A model generated the notes under the pieces. The model searched no databases, was not told the origin of the DNA, and saw only the letters and a list, made by a program, of their open reading frames with translations. A stretch of DNA of 64,000 bases, from contig NZ_CP025815.1 in NCBI RefSeq assembly GCF_003352045.1, positions 558,001 to 622,000 of the forward strand. The letters are read 5' to 3'. This stretch comes from Sulfitobacter sp. JL08. GTDB taxonomy: Bacteria > Pseudomonadota > Alphaproteobacteria > Rhodobacterales > Rhodobacteraceae. Each line of letters opens with the position of its first letter. Position 1 is the stretch's first letter. Positions 54,272-62,641 of the stretch are shown here, piece after piece. Position numbers and translations under genes: made by a program.

Positions 54272-55036
54272 CTAAGGTGGAGCAGGTATGACATCTTCTC
54301 GCTGCAGCACCAGTAAAACATCGATTATCGTTGATGGACTTACATCAAGTGAACCGTTCAACAACACACCAAGGCCACCTTCGCCGATTTCTCGCGGCCC
54401 ACCCTTTTCATAGTTTGGATCAAGAGAGGCGAGTTCGTCCGGCAATTTGGGACAAAGGGGCGTTTCACTTAAGACAAGATCTATTGCGGCAAGCAGAAAG
54501 CTCTTCACCTCAGCTAAAGTGTTTTCTTTTAGCAACTTCTCCCTCGTTGTTTCCGGAGCGCTCAAGGTGAGATCGGGCACTTTCAGATAGGCACAGTTGT
54601 CCCGCAATTCGACAGAAACACGGGTGGAAAGTTTTGCCGTGAATGATCCTATTTGATCGCCGCGACGGAAGTCCCTGTTGCTTGTGCGAACGCAGTCAAA
54701 ACGCGTAATCCCCAATAAACTGTCTAGCGCGATTGCGTCATCTTCCGCCAAGATGGAGAGGTCATCAAGCTTCACTTGCAGACCGCAGGTGTCGACAAGT
54801 GCGTTATCAGCCAATCGCTGGGGTACGAATTTTTGTATTTCACGCAGATCTAGTAACGCCTTCACCCCAACGCGGGTGGGTGCTGCAGCGCTCAGATCCA
54901 AGTTGAGTGTGTAGGGCAGTTCTAAATCACCTGCCTTGAGAAAGTTCTCGACCACGAAATTGACCTGCTGGGCACCAGACGGACGGACGCCAAGACAACA
55001 CATCAAAAGACCTAAGGCGACAATCCAGTTTTTCAT
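54272..55036 (-). CDS. Exported protein, paralog of the upstream lipoprotein
   Basis: 254 residues with a signal peptide (WIVALGLLMCCLGVRPSGAQQ). I do not recognise the family. It shares with the upstream gene a VKALLDLREIQKF-like region (ALVDLRDLQLQ there), paired cysteines, and the C-terminal block LDPNYEKGGPREIGEGGLGVLLNGSLDVSPSTIIDVLLVLQ. It overlaps the upstream gene by 4 bases (ATGA), so the two are co-translated. Periplasmic or surface-bound. Confidence 0.75.
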   Translation of the reverse strand: MKNWIVALGLLMCCLGVRPSGAQQVNFVVENFLKAGDLELPYTLNLDLSAAAPTRVGVKALLDLREIQKFVPQRLADNALVDTCGLQVKLDDLSILAEDDAIALDSLLGITRFDCVRTSNRDFRRGDQIGSFTAKLSTRVSVELRDNCAYLKVPDLTLSAPETTREKLLKENTLAEVKSFLLAAIDLVLSETPLCPKLPDELASLDPNYEKGGPREIGEGGLGVLLNGSLDVSPSTIIDVLLVLQREDVIPAPP

Positions 55037-55890
55037 TCCGCAAACTCCAGCGCACCACGTTCCTGCAGGCCGGCAAGGAGCGTTACCAAAGTTTCGGCAC
55101 TCACATCAACTGAGCCAACAATGACGCCTCCCATGGCACCAGGCACGATCTCGCGCGTTCCACCAGATTCATAATTGGGGTTCAGTACAGAAAAGCTTTC
55201 GGGCAAAGGCGGGCATACCGGGTTGGCGGTCAGGAACTCCCCAGCTTTTTCCAGAATGGCTGTCCTGATGCGGTTTGTAATGCCGAAGAGATTGGCAGTG
55301 CCACCAACGATACCGTGAGGGTCAAGCTCGACTTCTTGGAGGCTGAAGAAAAGGCATTGGTCCTTTACTTCCGCCTTGCCGACCGCCACCGCATCTACCG
55401 TTGCCCCAAAATATCTTAGCCCGGGTTCTTGATTGCGATTACATCTCGAAAACTGAGCGCGTGTGGTTCCTTCGACCCGCACCGTATCACCTTCGGCAGA
55501 GATTTTTTTGATCTCCAGATATATTTGACGGTTGCAACTTTCTTCCAGTGGCCCGGTCAGGATCTCCGGCGCCTGCAATTGTAGATCGCGAAGATCAACA
55601 AGTGCCCGAAGACGGAGCCGCGTCGGACCGGCTTCTTCCAGTCCGGCATAAACTGAGATGGGAACAGAAGTGTCGCGAAGGGGGATGGCAGAATCCACTT
55701 TCACTTGTATGCGCCCGGCATACGTTTTCGGATCAACAACAGCCGTTTGAATGGCCGAAACATTTACCGCTTCGCTTTGTCCAAGTGCTCCACCTTCGTT
55801 TCCCTGATCCTGAGCGTTGCCACCGCACCCAGGCAAAACCGCAAACACAGCGCCAAATACGATCGCTAAGAACTTGCGACACGATACCAT
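55033..55890 (-). CDS. Lipoprotein, tandem paralog of the exported protein downstream
   Basis: 285 residues from the ATG at 55890, which has GGGGGAG upstream; a longer in-frame start has no such site. The signal ends in a lipobox (VLPGC, about residue 22). The mature part has regularly spaced charged beta-like segments, two or three cysteines (CNRQIYLEI, CNRNQEPGL, DQCLFF) and the C-terminal block LNPNYESGGTREIVPGAMGGVIVGSVDVSAETLVTLLAGL. No known family was recognised. Confidence 0.75.
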   Translation of the reverse strand: MVSCRKFLAIVFGAVFAVLPGCGGNAQDQGNEGGALGQSEAVNVSAIQTAVVDPKTYAGRIQVKVDSAIPLRDTSVPISVYAGLEEAGPTRLRLRALVDLRDLQLQAPEILTGPLEESCNRQIYLEIKKISAEGDTVRVEGTTRAQFSRCNRNQEPGLRYFGATVDAVAVGKAEVKDQCLFFSLQEVELDPHGIVGGTANLFGITNRIRTAILEKAGEFLTANPVCPPLPESFSVLNPNYESGGTREIVPGAMGGVIVGSVDVSAETLVTLLAGLQERGALEFAE

Positions 55891-56388
55891 CCAAACTCCC
55901 CCATTGCCCGCAAGTTCAATGCCAAAATGCAGGTCTTCTACCAAAGTTGAGACTTGGCCTCCCCTGCACATTAGCGGCTCGCCTCAAGCGGACCAACTTC
56001 AAAATCCAGTTATTCTGTGGCCATGCTGGAATTGCCAGAGCGCCTGTTTGGAGTTCGCCGTTCGCTGGAGCCGACGTGAACGACTGCTTTGCGGTGTGGT
56101 TTCAACTGGTCGCCGCAACACATGCGTCAAACTTCTCAGCAGGCGTTTGGTATTGCAATCACGTTATTCGATCCCGGGGGAGCAGACATTGGTGCAAATT
56201 GCGGCGAATGACCGCCGCTCGATGCAGTCATTCGACTGTTCTTCTCTGATGACCGGTTCGTCGCGTTAAGCAGCCGTTCACAACCGGAAATTCGAAGTTT
56301 TGGTTCTAAACGACTGCTTTCACCGGCACCAGATGTTCGCTGCACTCTGCAATAATGACCGCCTTGCGGACTTTTCGGATTATCTAGG
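55891..56388. repeat. Intergenic repeat cluster
   Basis: No gene is supported in this ~500-base stretch. It contains copy A of a dispersed element (56219-56305). A segment near 56093-56120 (GTGGTTTCAACTGGTCGC) recurs with small changes near 57066-57090. The stretch seems built of fragments of short repeats. Confidence 0.6.
56219..56305 (+). repeat. Dispersed repeat, copy A
   Basis: 87 bases, 86 of 87 identical to 58187-58273 (only c/t at one position). It starts TCGATGCAGTCATTCGACTG and ends GAAGTTTTGGTT. No open frame of its own is supported. Confidence 0.9.
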
Positions 56389-56979
56389 TTAGTTTCGATT
56401 GGCCCAAAGCAACGCGTCCTCAAGTCGGTCGTCACCCCAGAACACCTCGCCATCGACTACAAATGTGGGTGAGCCGAATACGCCAATCTCCATCGCTTCA
56501 TCGGTGGCTTGTGCAAGGGCATCAATAATCCGTTCAGACTGAGCCGCCGCCAAAACACGATTTGGATCGCAACCGATTTCTTCCAAGCTTCCAGTGAGGT
56601 TTGGTTCCTCGCCAGCCGGTTCGCCACGTTCGAACCAGCGCCGATAAGTGGCGCGGGTGTAGTCTGACACCCAACCTTCCTCGACCCCAAGCGCTGCGAT
56701 CTGGTTGGCAAGCACAAGGCCGGGTATCGGATAGGGTGCCGGTATTTGCGGGGAAAGACCATATCGACCAGCGCGACGCTCAATATCGCGCCACATGTAG
56801 GCCGTCTTCACAGGTTTGTCCTTGAACGGGATATTGTTCTGCTCGATCATAACGCGCCGGACGTTGAACGGGCGCCACCGAATTTCAACACCGAGTGCTC
56901 TTTCAACTTCGGGAAGCCGCATTACCGTCAGGTAGCTGTAGGTGCTTCCGATCGAATACCAAAACTCAATTTTCACCAT
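56389..56979 (-). CDS. 2-hydroxychromene-2-carboxylate isomerase-like (DsbA-fold) protein
   Basis: 196 residues with a kappa-class GST/DsbA-type thioredoxin fold: FWYSIGSTYSYLT at the start, where Ser replaces the catalytic Cys, and GVFGSPTFVVDGEVFWGDDRLEDALLW at the end. HCCA isomerases act in naphthalene-type aromatic catabolism and need glutathione; many homologs have other roles. There is no aromatic-degradation gene nearby, so the substrate is open. Confidence 0.83.
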   Translation of the reverse strand: MVKIEFWYSIGSTYSYLTVMRLPEVERALGVEIRWRPFNVRRVMIEQNNIPFKDKPVKTAYMWRDIERRAGRYGLSPQIPAPYPIPGLVLANQIAALGVEEGWVSDYTRATYRRWFERGEPAGEEPNLTGSLEEIGCDPNRVLAAAQSERIIDALAQATDEAMEIGVFGSPTFVVDGEVFWGDDRLEDALLWANRN

Positions 56980-57189
56980 GTCGCACCCCTAATCCGGTAT
57001 TTTCTATTCCTGTTTACATTAAAGACAATCGTCGGGCTATCCGCCCCCAAAAGGCCCGCTTTGGGCTGTGGTTTCAACGGGTCGCTGCGACTTGCGCCGA
57101 TGACTGCTGTGCCGGACAATCCCGAACTTGGTAATTCTCCCGTTCGCGGTTAATGTATATACCTGCGATATCGCGCGTTGGGGCCAATC

Positions 57190-58140
57190 ATGAGCCGAGC
57201 TTTCCTTGACAGTTTTCCGATTATCTTAGGTGAAGGGTCCATGTACGAGCGCCTTCGGCGTGGCGGAAGCGAGGCGTTTGACCCCGATATCGCCTATGCT
57301 GGTATGCTGTACGATGATATCGGTAGGGACATGCTGGCAGCTACGCATCGCGAGTATCTTGATATTGGTCAGCGATATGGGCTGCCTATGGTTGCGGGCA
57401 CGCCAACTTGGCACTCAAATGCTGCTCGTGTCGCGAAGTCAGCCCACGTCGGCAAAACAATAAACGCCGATGCCTGCGATTTCATGAAGGCACTCCGTGA
57501 AAGCTATGGACCTAAAGCCGCGCCCATATTGATTGCGGGCGTAACCGGTCCCTTCGGGGATGGGTATAAGCCGGAAGAGGCTCCAGGCACTGCAGCGGCC
57601 ATCGATCTTCATAGTCCACAAATTGCCGAACTCGCCGAGGCGGGCATCGATTTTTTCCGGGTACAGACGCTACCGAGTGTCGCTGAAGCACGCGGCATTG
57701 CCAAAGTGCTCGCTTCAACTGGCCTACCTTATGTTCTGAGCTTCGTAGTTTGCCGAGACGGTTGCGTCCTCGACGGCACGCCACTCGATCTAGCCATCAA
57801 TGCAATAGACGACGAAACACAAATCCCGCCGGCAAGCTACGCCGTTAATTGCGTGCACACATCGGTTTTCTCCTCAGCTTATGAGATGATCCATGATCGC
57901 AATGCGACCGCTGCCGAGCGTGTACTTGGCATAGACGCCAACACTTCGGCGAAGACCCCTGAAGAACTCGACGGGCTATCAGAGATTGATACCGAAGCAC
58001 CTGATGATTTTGGTAGGAACGTCTCGGCCCTGCACGAGAATTTCGGAATTGCCTATCTTGGCGGTTGCTGTGGTTCCTCGACCGAACACATCGCCGCGCT
58101 CGCCGCTCAGTGCGTTTCGAGGCGGGAAGTCTCAGGCTAG
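57190..58140 (+). CDS. Homocysteine S-methyltransferase-family protein
   Basis: About 316 residues from the ATG at 57190; a TTG four codons earlier is possible. The three zinc cysteines are in place: NCVH (about residue 217) and GGCCGSS near the C-terminus. The family uses methylated donors such as S-methylmethionine, betaine or DMSP-like sulfonium compounds to methylate homocysteine. FPIILGEGSMYERLRR replaces the usual DGGxGTEL N-terminus. Stand-alone gene between repeats; the donor is unknown. Confidence 0.83.
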   Translation: MSRAFLDSFPIILGEGSMYERLRRGGSEAFDPDIAYAGMLYDDIGRDMLAATHREYLDIGQRYGLPMVAGTPTWHSNAARVAKSAHVGKTINADACDFMKALRESYGPKAAPILIAGVTGPFGDGYKPEEAPGTAAAIDLHSPQIAELAEAGIDFFRVQTLPSVAEARGIAKVLASTGLPYVLSFVVCRDGCVLDGTPLDLAINAIDDETQIPPASYAVNCVHTSVFSSAYEMIHDRNATAAERVLGIDANTSAKTPEELDGLSEIDTEAPDDFGRNVSALHENFGIAYLGGCCGSSTEHIAALAAQCVSRREVSG

Positions 58141-58186
58141 GGTTCAGCTCTTGCATGTTCTGACGACGAAAATGGCAACTTCGGGT

Positions 58187-58273
58187 TCGATGCAGTCATT
58201 CGACTGTTTTTCTCTGATGACCGGTTCGTCGCGTTAAGCAGCCGTTCACAACCGGAAATTCGAAGTTTTGGTT
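58187..58273 (+). repeat. Dispersed repeat, copy B
   Basis: 87 bases almost identical to copy A at 56219-56305. It lies directly after the homocysteine methyltransferase gene and runs up to the TPR remnant. Confidence 0.9.
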
Positions 58274-58284
58274 AGTCGTGGACA

Positions 58285-58467
58285 TTGCACGGCGCCATGA
58301 ACGGGGACCAAGAGATGGCCGAAAGGACATTGGAAAAAGTTCTTGAATTGAAACCCGACTATGCGGAAGATCCGAGACAGCCATTCCGGGCACGTGGTAT
58401 GGAAAAAGTTCTCGTGAACAAGCTCATGGAAAGTCTAACCATGGCAGGGTTGGATGTTCCGACATGA
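58285..58467 (+). pseudogene. C-terminal fragment of a TPR/cyclase-type protein
   Basis: 60 codons: MAERTLEKVLELKPDYAEDP, then a C-terminal tail of the form VNKLMESLTMAGLDVPT. This is how the tetratricopeptide ends of adenylate-cyclase-like proteins usually finish. No upstream domain exists in frame, and there is a repeat copy just before it. It is a leftover fragment. Confidence 0.6.
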
Positions 58468-58510
58468 CCTCTTTGAACCTTTAGGGCGTTGAGCTTAGCT
58501 TTTTCTCAGA

Positions 58511-59383
58511 TCACTTTGACGGTCCTTCAAGCAGCCATTGGCAGATAGCGCGCACGGCCTTTCGGCGCTTGGCGCGCTTGTTGACGACAAGATAGTATCC
58601 CCCAAACTCGATCTCGACTGGGCTCAATTCGACAAGCGCGCCGGACTGTAGCTCTGGCTCGCAAAGGTTCTTGTCCATGAGTACCGCACCCAATCCTGCC
58701 ACCGCGGACTGTATTGAGAGTATGGCGCCAAGGGGGTGGAGCAGGTTCAGGTTCGGGATATTGGTAAGGCCCGCTTTTTCAAACCATTCGGGCCAAAGGC
58801 CGAATGTCGCATCAACAAGCAGGGGGCCTTTGGCCAGCGCCGAAAGATCCAGAGCTCCATTCGACAACGGCGCAAAGCCGGGTGCCGCGTACGCCCTGAC
58901 ACCGCATTGAAACAGAAGATGGTCGTCGTCATCTGCCTTAGTGCGTAAGTACCGCAGGCCCATGTCAAAGTCGTGCGCCTCGATATCCATCAACTGGGTC
59001 GAGACAGACAGCTTTAGGTCAACATCGGGGTGGCGCGCTTTGAGGCTGGCCAATCGCGGGATCAGCCACTTTTGGGCAACTGTGTTTTCTGTCGTCAGGG
59101 TGACAATGCCTTTGGGTGGAACCGAAAGCGCCTCGGTTGCATGTGCAATGCGATCGAGTGCGGGCGTGATCTCTGACAGGTACGCGCGCCCTTGATCGGT
59201 GAGGACAACACCTGTGTTGTGCGTGCGAAAGAGGTGGACATCCAGACGCCCCTCCAAACCGCGCACGTGCCGAGAGATTGCGGAATGAGACACGTTCAAC
59301 TCTTCGGCGGCCTTCGTAAAACTGCCCAACCTTCCCGCTGCCTCGAAGGCACGTAACGCGTTCAGTGGGGGCAAGAGTCGCAT
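58511..59383 (-). CDS. LysR-family regulator (GcvA-like)
   Basis: 290 residues from the ATG at 59383; upstream in-frame sequence is not conserved. Helix-turn-helix SFTKAAEELNVSHSAISRHVRGLEGRL, followed by a substrate-binding domain (LVDATFGLWPEWFEKAGL, LGAILSIQSAVAGLGAVLMDKNL). The subgroup resembles GcvA. It faces away from the small DUF1127-like gene at 59487; the target is unknown. Confidence 0.87.
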   Translation of the reverse strand: MRLLPPLNALRAFEAAGRLGSFTKAAEELNVSHSAISRHVRGLEGRLDVHLFRTHNTGVVLTDQGRAYLSEITPALDRIAHATEALSVPPKGIVTLTTENTVAQKWLIPRLASLKARHPDVDLKLSVSTQLMDIEAHDFDMGLRYLRTKADDDDHLLFQCGVRAYAAPGFAPLSNGALDLSALAKGPLLVDATFGLWPEWFEKAGLTNIPNLNLLHPLGAILSIQSAVAGLGAVLMDKNLCEPELQSGALVELSPVEIEFGGYYLVVNKRAKRRKAVRAICQWLLEGPSK

Positions 59384-59486
59384 CCTGCTTTGTGACTTTT
59401 TGGAACAATGGATGTCAAGGAACGGCGTTTGAACCTGTTGAGTGCGGTGCGGTAAATTTGGCGCAAGTCGAACCAAGGAGGCGATT

Positions 59487-59711
59487 ATGAAAGTTATCAA
59501 TCACACAGAGTTTGAAGTCGGCGAAGCACCTATTTTGAGAGCACGCGCTGGCGTTGTTGCGTTTGCGAAGGCGGGTATTGCGAAATTGAGTGGCCTATTC
59601 CGTAAGAGCTATCAGGTAGACCGATTGCCCGCTCGACTTCTCCGAGACGCTGGAATTGACGATCTGGAAATTGAACGGCGCCGGTTGACCAATGCACCCT
59701 TGATCCGATGA
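59487..59711 (+). CDS. Small DUF1127-like protein
   Basis: 74 residues from the ATG at 59487 (AAGGAGGCG upstream). The C-terminal half (VDRLPARLLRDAGIDDLEIERRR) fits the DUF1127 pattern of small basic proteins with Leu-Arg-Asp-Gly-Ile-Asp. The N-terminal half is an additional helix. Some DUF1127 proteins bind RNA and control phosphate or carbon use in alphaproteobacteria. It is divergent from the LysR gene. Confidence 0.65.
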   Translation: MKVINHTEFEVGEAPILRARAGVVAFAKAGIAKLSGLFRKSYQVDRLPARLLRDAGIDDLEIERRRLTNAPLIR

Positions 59712-59788
59712 GGCAAAAAGGTGCGGTATGAATGATATCGGGAATGTCGACTTCGTCCGCGTCTTACCAGTTCGTGCACAGTGCGGCG

Positions 59789-59827
59789 ACCGGTCATCAG
59801 AGAAAAACAGTCGAATGACCGCATCGA
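59789..59827 (-). repeat. Dispersed repeat, partial copy C (inverted)
   Basis: On the minus strand it repeats the first 39 bases of copies A and B (from TCGATGC to GATGACCGGT) with one or two changes, then departs. It lies between the DUF1127-like gene and the VOC gene. Confidence 0.8.
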
Positions 59828-59857
59828 GCCCATAGCGGTAGCGATAGAACTGTAATC

Positions 59858-60277
59858 TCACGTTTCTCCCGGCATTTGGGCTGCGTTCACTTCGATCGTG
59901 TTGAGATCGGGGTCTAACAGATAGAGTTGCGGGAAGCCGGCGAGGCCTTCACGAATCATGAGAACTCTTTTTCTGTCACCTTCGGGCAGATCTTCTCGAA
60001 AACCAGCCGCCTCCAAGTGTTCGACCATTCCCTCGAAGTCGTCGGTGCAGAATGCGAAGTGCACGTCGGCGATGTTGGGAGACGGGGCGCTTCGATAAGT
60101 TCCAGCTTCATTCAGCACGAGATGGATTTGCCGATCGCCACATCCCAACCACACGCCTGGTATCGGAAATGGCGGGCGAGGCAAGCGCTCCAGTTTGAAA
60201 AGATCTTCGTAGAAAGAGGCCGACACCTCAACATCTCTCACGGGATACGAAATGTGATGGAGTAGCAGTTCTGTCAT
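59858..60277 (-). CDS. VOC-family (glyoxalase-type) protein
   Basis: 139 residues from the ATG at 60277 with GGAGAT upstream. Two beta-alpha-beta-beta-beta modules: LHHISYPVRDVEVSASFYEDLF and, near the end, LYLLDPDLNTIEVNAA, with metal-ligand His and Glu. Members are metalloenzymes of the extradiol dioxygenase/glyoxalase superfamily. Function is not predictable from the sequence. Confidence 0.82.
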   Translation of the reverse strand: MTELLLHHISYPVRDVEVSASFYEDLFKLERLPRPPFPIPGVWLGCGDRQIHLVLNEAGTYRSAPSPNIADVHFAFCTDDFEGMVEHLEAAGFREDLPEGDRKRVLMIREGLAGFPQLYLLDPDLNTIEVNAAQMPGET

Positions 60278-60625
60278 GGCATCGATCTCCCTAATATCTT
60301 CGACGTGGACAATACCATATGCTGATCCGAAAGGCTGCTCGGACCGCGCAACGGTCATTGGGTAGAAACTAACGGATGCCCGCTCCGAGCCCAAAGTTAC
60401 AGCGGCGCTTAAATTTCTTCTCACACCCTCATCCGTGATTTGAGATATTTGGCGATCGGGCGTCAACATTGTAAAAGGTCGGATCTAGTAGCACTTGGGC
60501 GTCCGACTGCCCCGCTATTCAAGATCGGCGGAGTTGCACTTTCGCACAAAACTATTACGCCAACGGTATAACTCGGTTAGCGTCAACCAATTGAGAAAGA
60601 TAAGTGCGCAGCACCCGAGGCTCCA

Positions 60626-61459
60626 ATGAAACTAGCTGACTACCTGGCCCGTATAGGCTTTGCCGGGGATACCAGTCTCACGATAGATTGTTTGACCGAG
60701 ATGCATCGATGCCATGCATTGTCTGTGCCATATGAAAACGTAGATGTTCAGCTTTCTCGGGTTCTGGACTTTGATTTGGAAAGAATATTCCACAAGATCG
60801 TAACTCTAAAACGCGGAGGTTGGTGCTTTGAACTGCACTTGCTTTTTTCGTGGGCGCTACGAGAAATAGGCTTTGACGTTTCAACTGTGGCCGCTGGTAT
60901 TCATAGAGCGGAAGATGGCGACAAAATGCTGGGGAACCATTCAATTCTTCTCGTGGATCTGGACGAAACATATTTGGTTGACCTCGGGCTTGGGGACGGA
61001 CCACGTGAGCCAATCCCCTTTCGTGAAGGAACTTTTACGCAAGGTCACTTTGAGTTTACGCTTGAAAAACTACCTGATGGTTACTGGCGTTTTCGCAATC
61101 ATGCATGGGCGATTCCAGACAACTATGACTTTGACCCCAACCAGCCTGACTTCGATAAACTGATTAAGCAATGTCACGAATTGCAGACTGATCCGGAGTC
61201 TGGTTTCGTTCAAAATCTTGTGTGTCAAATCATGCAGCCAGAGCAAATCATTTGCCTGACAGGTCGCATATTGCGAACCAAGACCCAGTGTGGCACGAAA
61301 AAATCTCTGGTTTCTCAATCGGAATTCGAAAATATATTAGCCGATGTTTTTGGAATTAGGGACCAAGATATCGCGAGCCTATGGCCAGATATTGATGCAC
61401 GGCACAAGGCTGTCTTTGGTGATAAAAAGATAACGGAAATTAAATTCGATGGGTTTTAG
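60626..61459 (+). CDS. nat: Arylamine N-acetyltransferase
   Basis: 277 residues. The Cys-His-Asp triad is visible: KRGGWCFELH (Cys about 70), GNHSILLVDLD (His about 109) and YLVDLGLGDG (Asp about 124). The enzyme acetylates arylamines or related amines from acetyl-CoA. The gene is AT-richer than its neighbours, which may indicate transfer. It stands alone, with no partners in a recognisable pathway. Confidence 0.88.
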   Translation: MKLADYLARIGFAGDTSLTIDCLTEMHRCHALSVPYENVDVQLSRVLDFDLERIFHKIVTLKRGGWCFELHLLFSWALREIGFDVSTVAAGIHRAEDGDKMLGNHSILLVDLDETYLVDLGLGDGPREPIPFREGTFTQGHFEFTLEKLPDGYWRFRNHAWAIPDNYDFDPNQPDFDKLIKQCHELQTDPESGFVQNLVCQIMQPEQIICLTGRILRTKTQCGTKKSLVSQSEFENILADVFGIRDQDIASLWPDIDARHKAVFGDKKITEIKFDGF

Positions 61460-61562
61460 ATCATGGCATCCACAGTCGATGGTGAACGGCAACTAAGCCC
61501 GCAACTGAGACATTCGACAGGCGTGCAGCGAATGTCCGGTACCGCTGAAACCCATCATTCAC

Positions 61563-61610
61563 AACCAAAACTTCGATTTTCTAGTCGCGAACGACGGCTA
61601 AACACGAGAC
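61563..61610 (-). repeat. Diverged dispersed repeat, copy D
   Basis: AACCAAAACTTCGATTTTC and the following GTCGCGAACGACGGCTAA match the reverse complement of the tail of copy A, with several differences. Placed between the NAT gene and the PPOX gene. Confidence 0.6.
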
Positions 61611-61672
61611 AGGAGACGCTCAACAAAATTCGGCGAAGGTCCGTTCCGAGCCCAAAGCGGCAGCTGCGTTTG

Positions 61673-62302
61673 TTAGTAAAGACGTTTATCCTCGTCGTCA
61701 GTGTGGATGGCCTGAACCTCCTTGAGCACTTGCTCTCGATCAACCGTGTCGATCACCCATTCGGCGAGTGTAGGTGCAGTCCCTCGTGCTGGCCAATGGT
61801 CAGGATGCCAAAGTCGTGAGCGGATAAAAGCTTTCGAACAATGCATGAAAACCTCACCCACATCTATGACCAATGCCAGCAGTGGTTCCTTGCCGTTAAC
61901 AGCCAAGCGCTTGCTAATTTTTTGATCCTTTACAATGCGGGCTTTTCCAGCGACCCGAAGAGTATCGCCATGTCCGGGCAAGACAAAAATCAGGCCTATA
62001 TTTGGGTCAGTCAGCAGGTTCACAAATCCGTCCACGCGGTGGTTGCCTAATCTGTCGGGGATGATCAGCGTCTTCTCGTCGTAGACCTCAACAAAGCCCG
62101 CTGGATCGCCCTTTGGTGAGACATCAACCAATCCCTTCAATGCCTTTGTGGCGACGACAACGAAAGGCGAGGAAGAGATAAACCTCTTCGCAACGTCATT
62201 GATCCGGTCTGTGACTTTCAGGTCGGTGTTGGAACCTTTGTATTCAGGAAGCAGTTCCCGGAGTCTCTCAATGTCTTTAATTTCTTCGTCGACCTGCAAC
62301 AT
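61673..62302 (-). CDS. Pyridoxamine-5'-phosphate-oxidase-family protein (MSMEG_1061 type)
   Basis: 209 residues with the split-barrel flavin fold: PFVVVATKALKGLVDVSPKGDPAGFV, LIIPDRLGNHRVDGFVNLLTDP, IGLIFVLPGHGDTLRVAGKA, then VFMHCSKAFIRSRLW. This is the FMN-dependent PPOX subgroup related to MSMEG_1061. Substrate unknown. The gene runs opposite to the NAT gene and convergent with it. Confidence 0.85.
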   Translation of the reverse strand: MLQVDEEIKDIERLRELLPEYKGSNTDLKVTDRINDVAKRFISSSPFVVVATKALKGLVDVSPKGDPAGFVEVYDEKTLIIPDRLGNHRVDGFVNLLTDPNIGLIFVLPGHGDTLRVAGKARIVKDQKISKRLAVNGKEPLLALVIDVGEVFMHCSKAFIRSRLWHPDHWPARGTAPTLAEWVIDTVDREQVLKEVQAIHTDDEDKRLY

Positions 62303-62641
62303 GCCGCATCCCTCGATCTAAGAAATCTCACCTTAAGCCGAGCGATATTTTCAGGCAACAGAGACGGCGACTTTGTCCGCACAGCGGAAGTAGGCATATT
62401 TTTTAGTAGCGTCCGCTCTTGTGGTAAGCGGACATTCGTAACCAAAGTTTCGAATTTCCAGTCGCTAACGGCGGCTTGACGCGACACAGCAGACACCCGC
62501 CAAAAACCTGTGAACTTCCGCTTTGAGCCCAATCCAGACATCAGCTTCTTATCAGGTCAACCCAATCTGTCGGGAGGTCTCCTGCGCTCTCGACGCGATG
62601 ATCTCCTTTGAGATAAGCTCGTTGCAACGGAGATCAGTCTT
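62303..62641. repeat. ~340-base repeat-containing stretch before the second cyclase gene
   Basis: No gene is supported. Copy E (62440-62490) of the dispersed repeat family lies here: AACCAAAGTTTCGAATTTCC then GCTAACGGCGGCTTGACGCG, matching the reverse complement of the tail of copy A with some changes. Promoter elements for the cyclase gene should lie near the right end. Confidence 0.55.
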
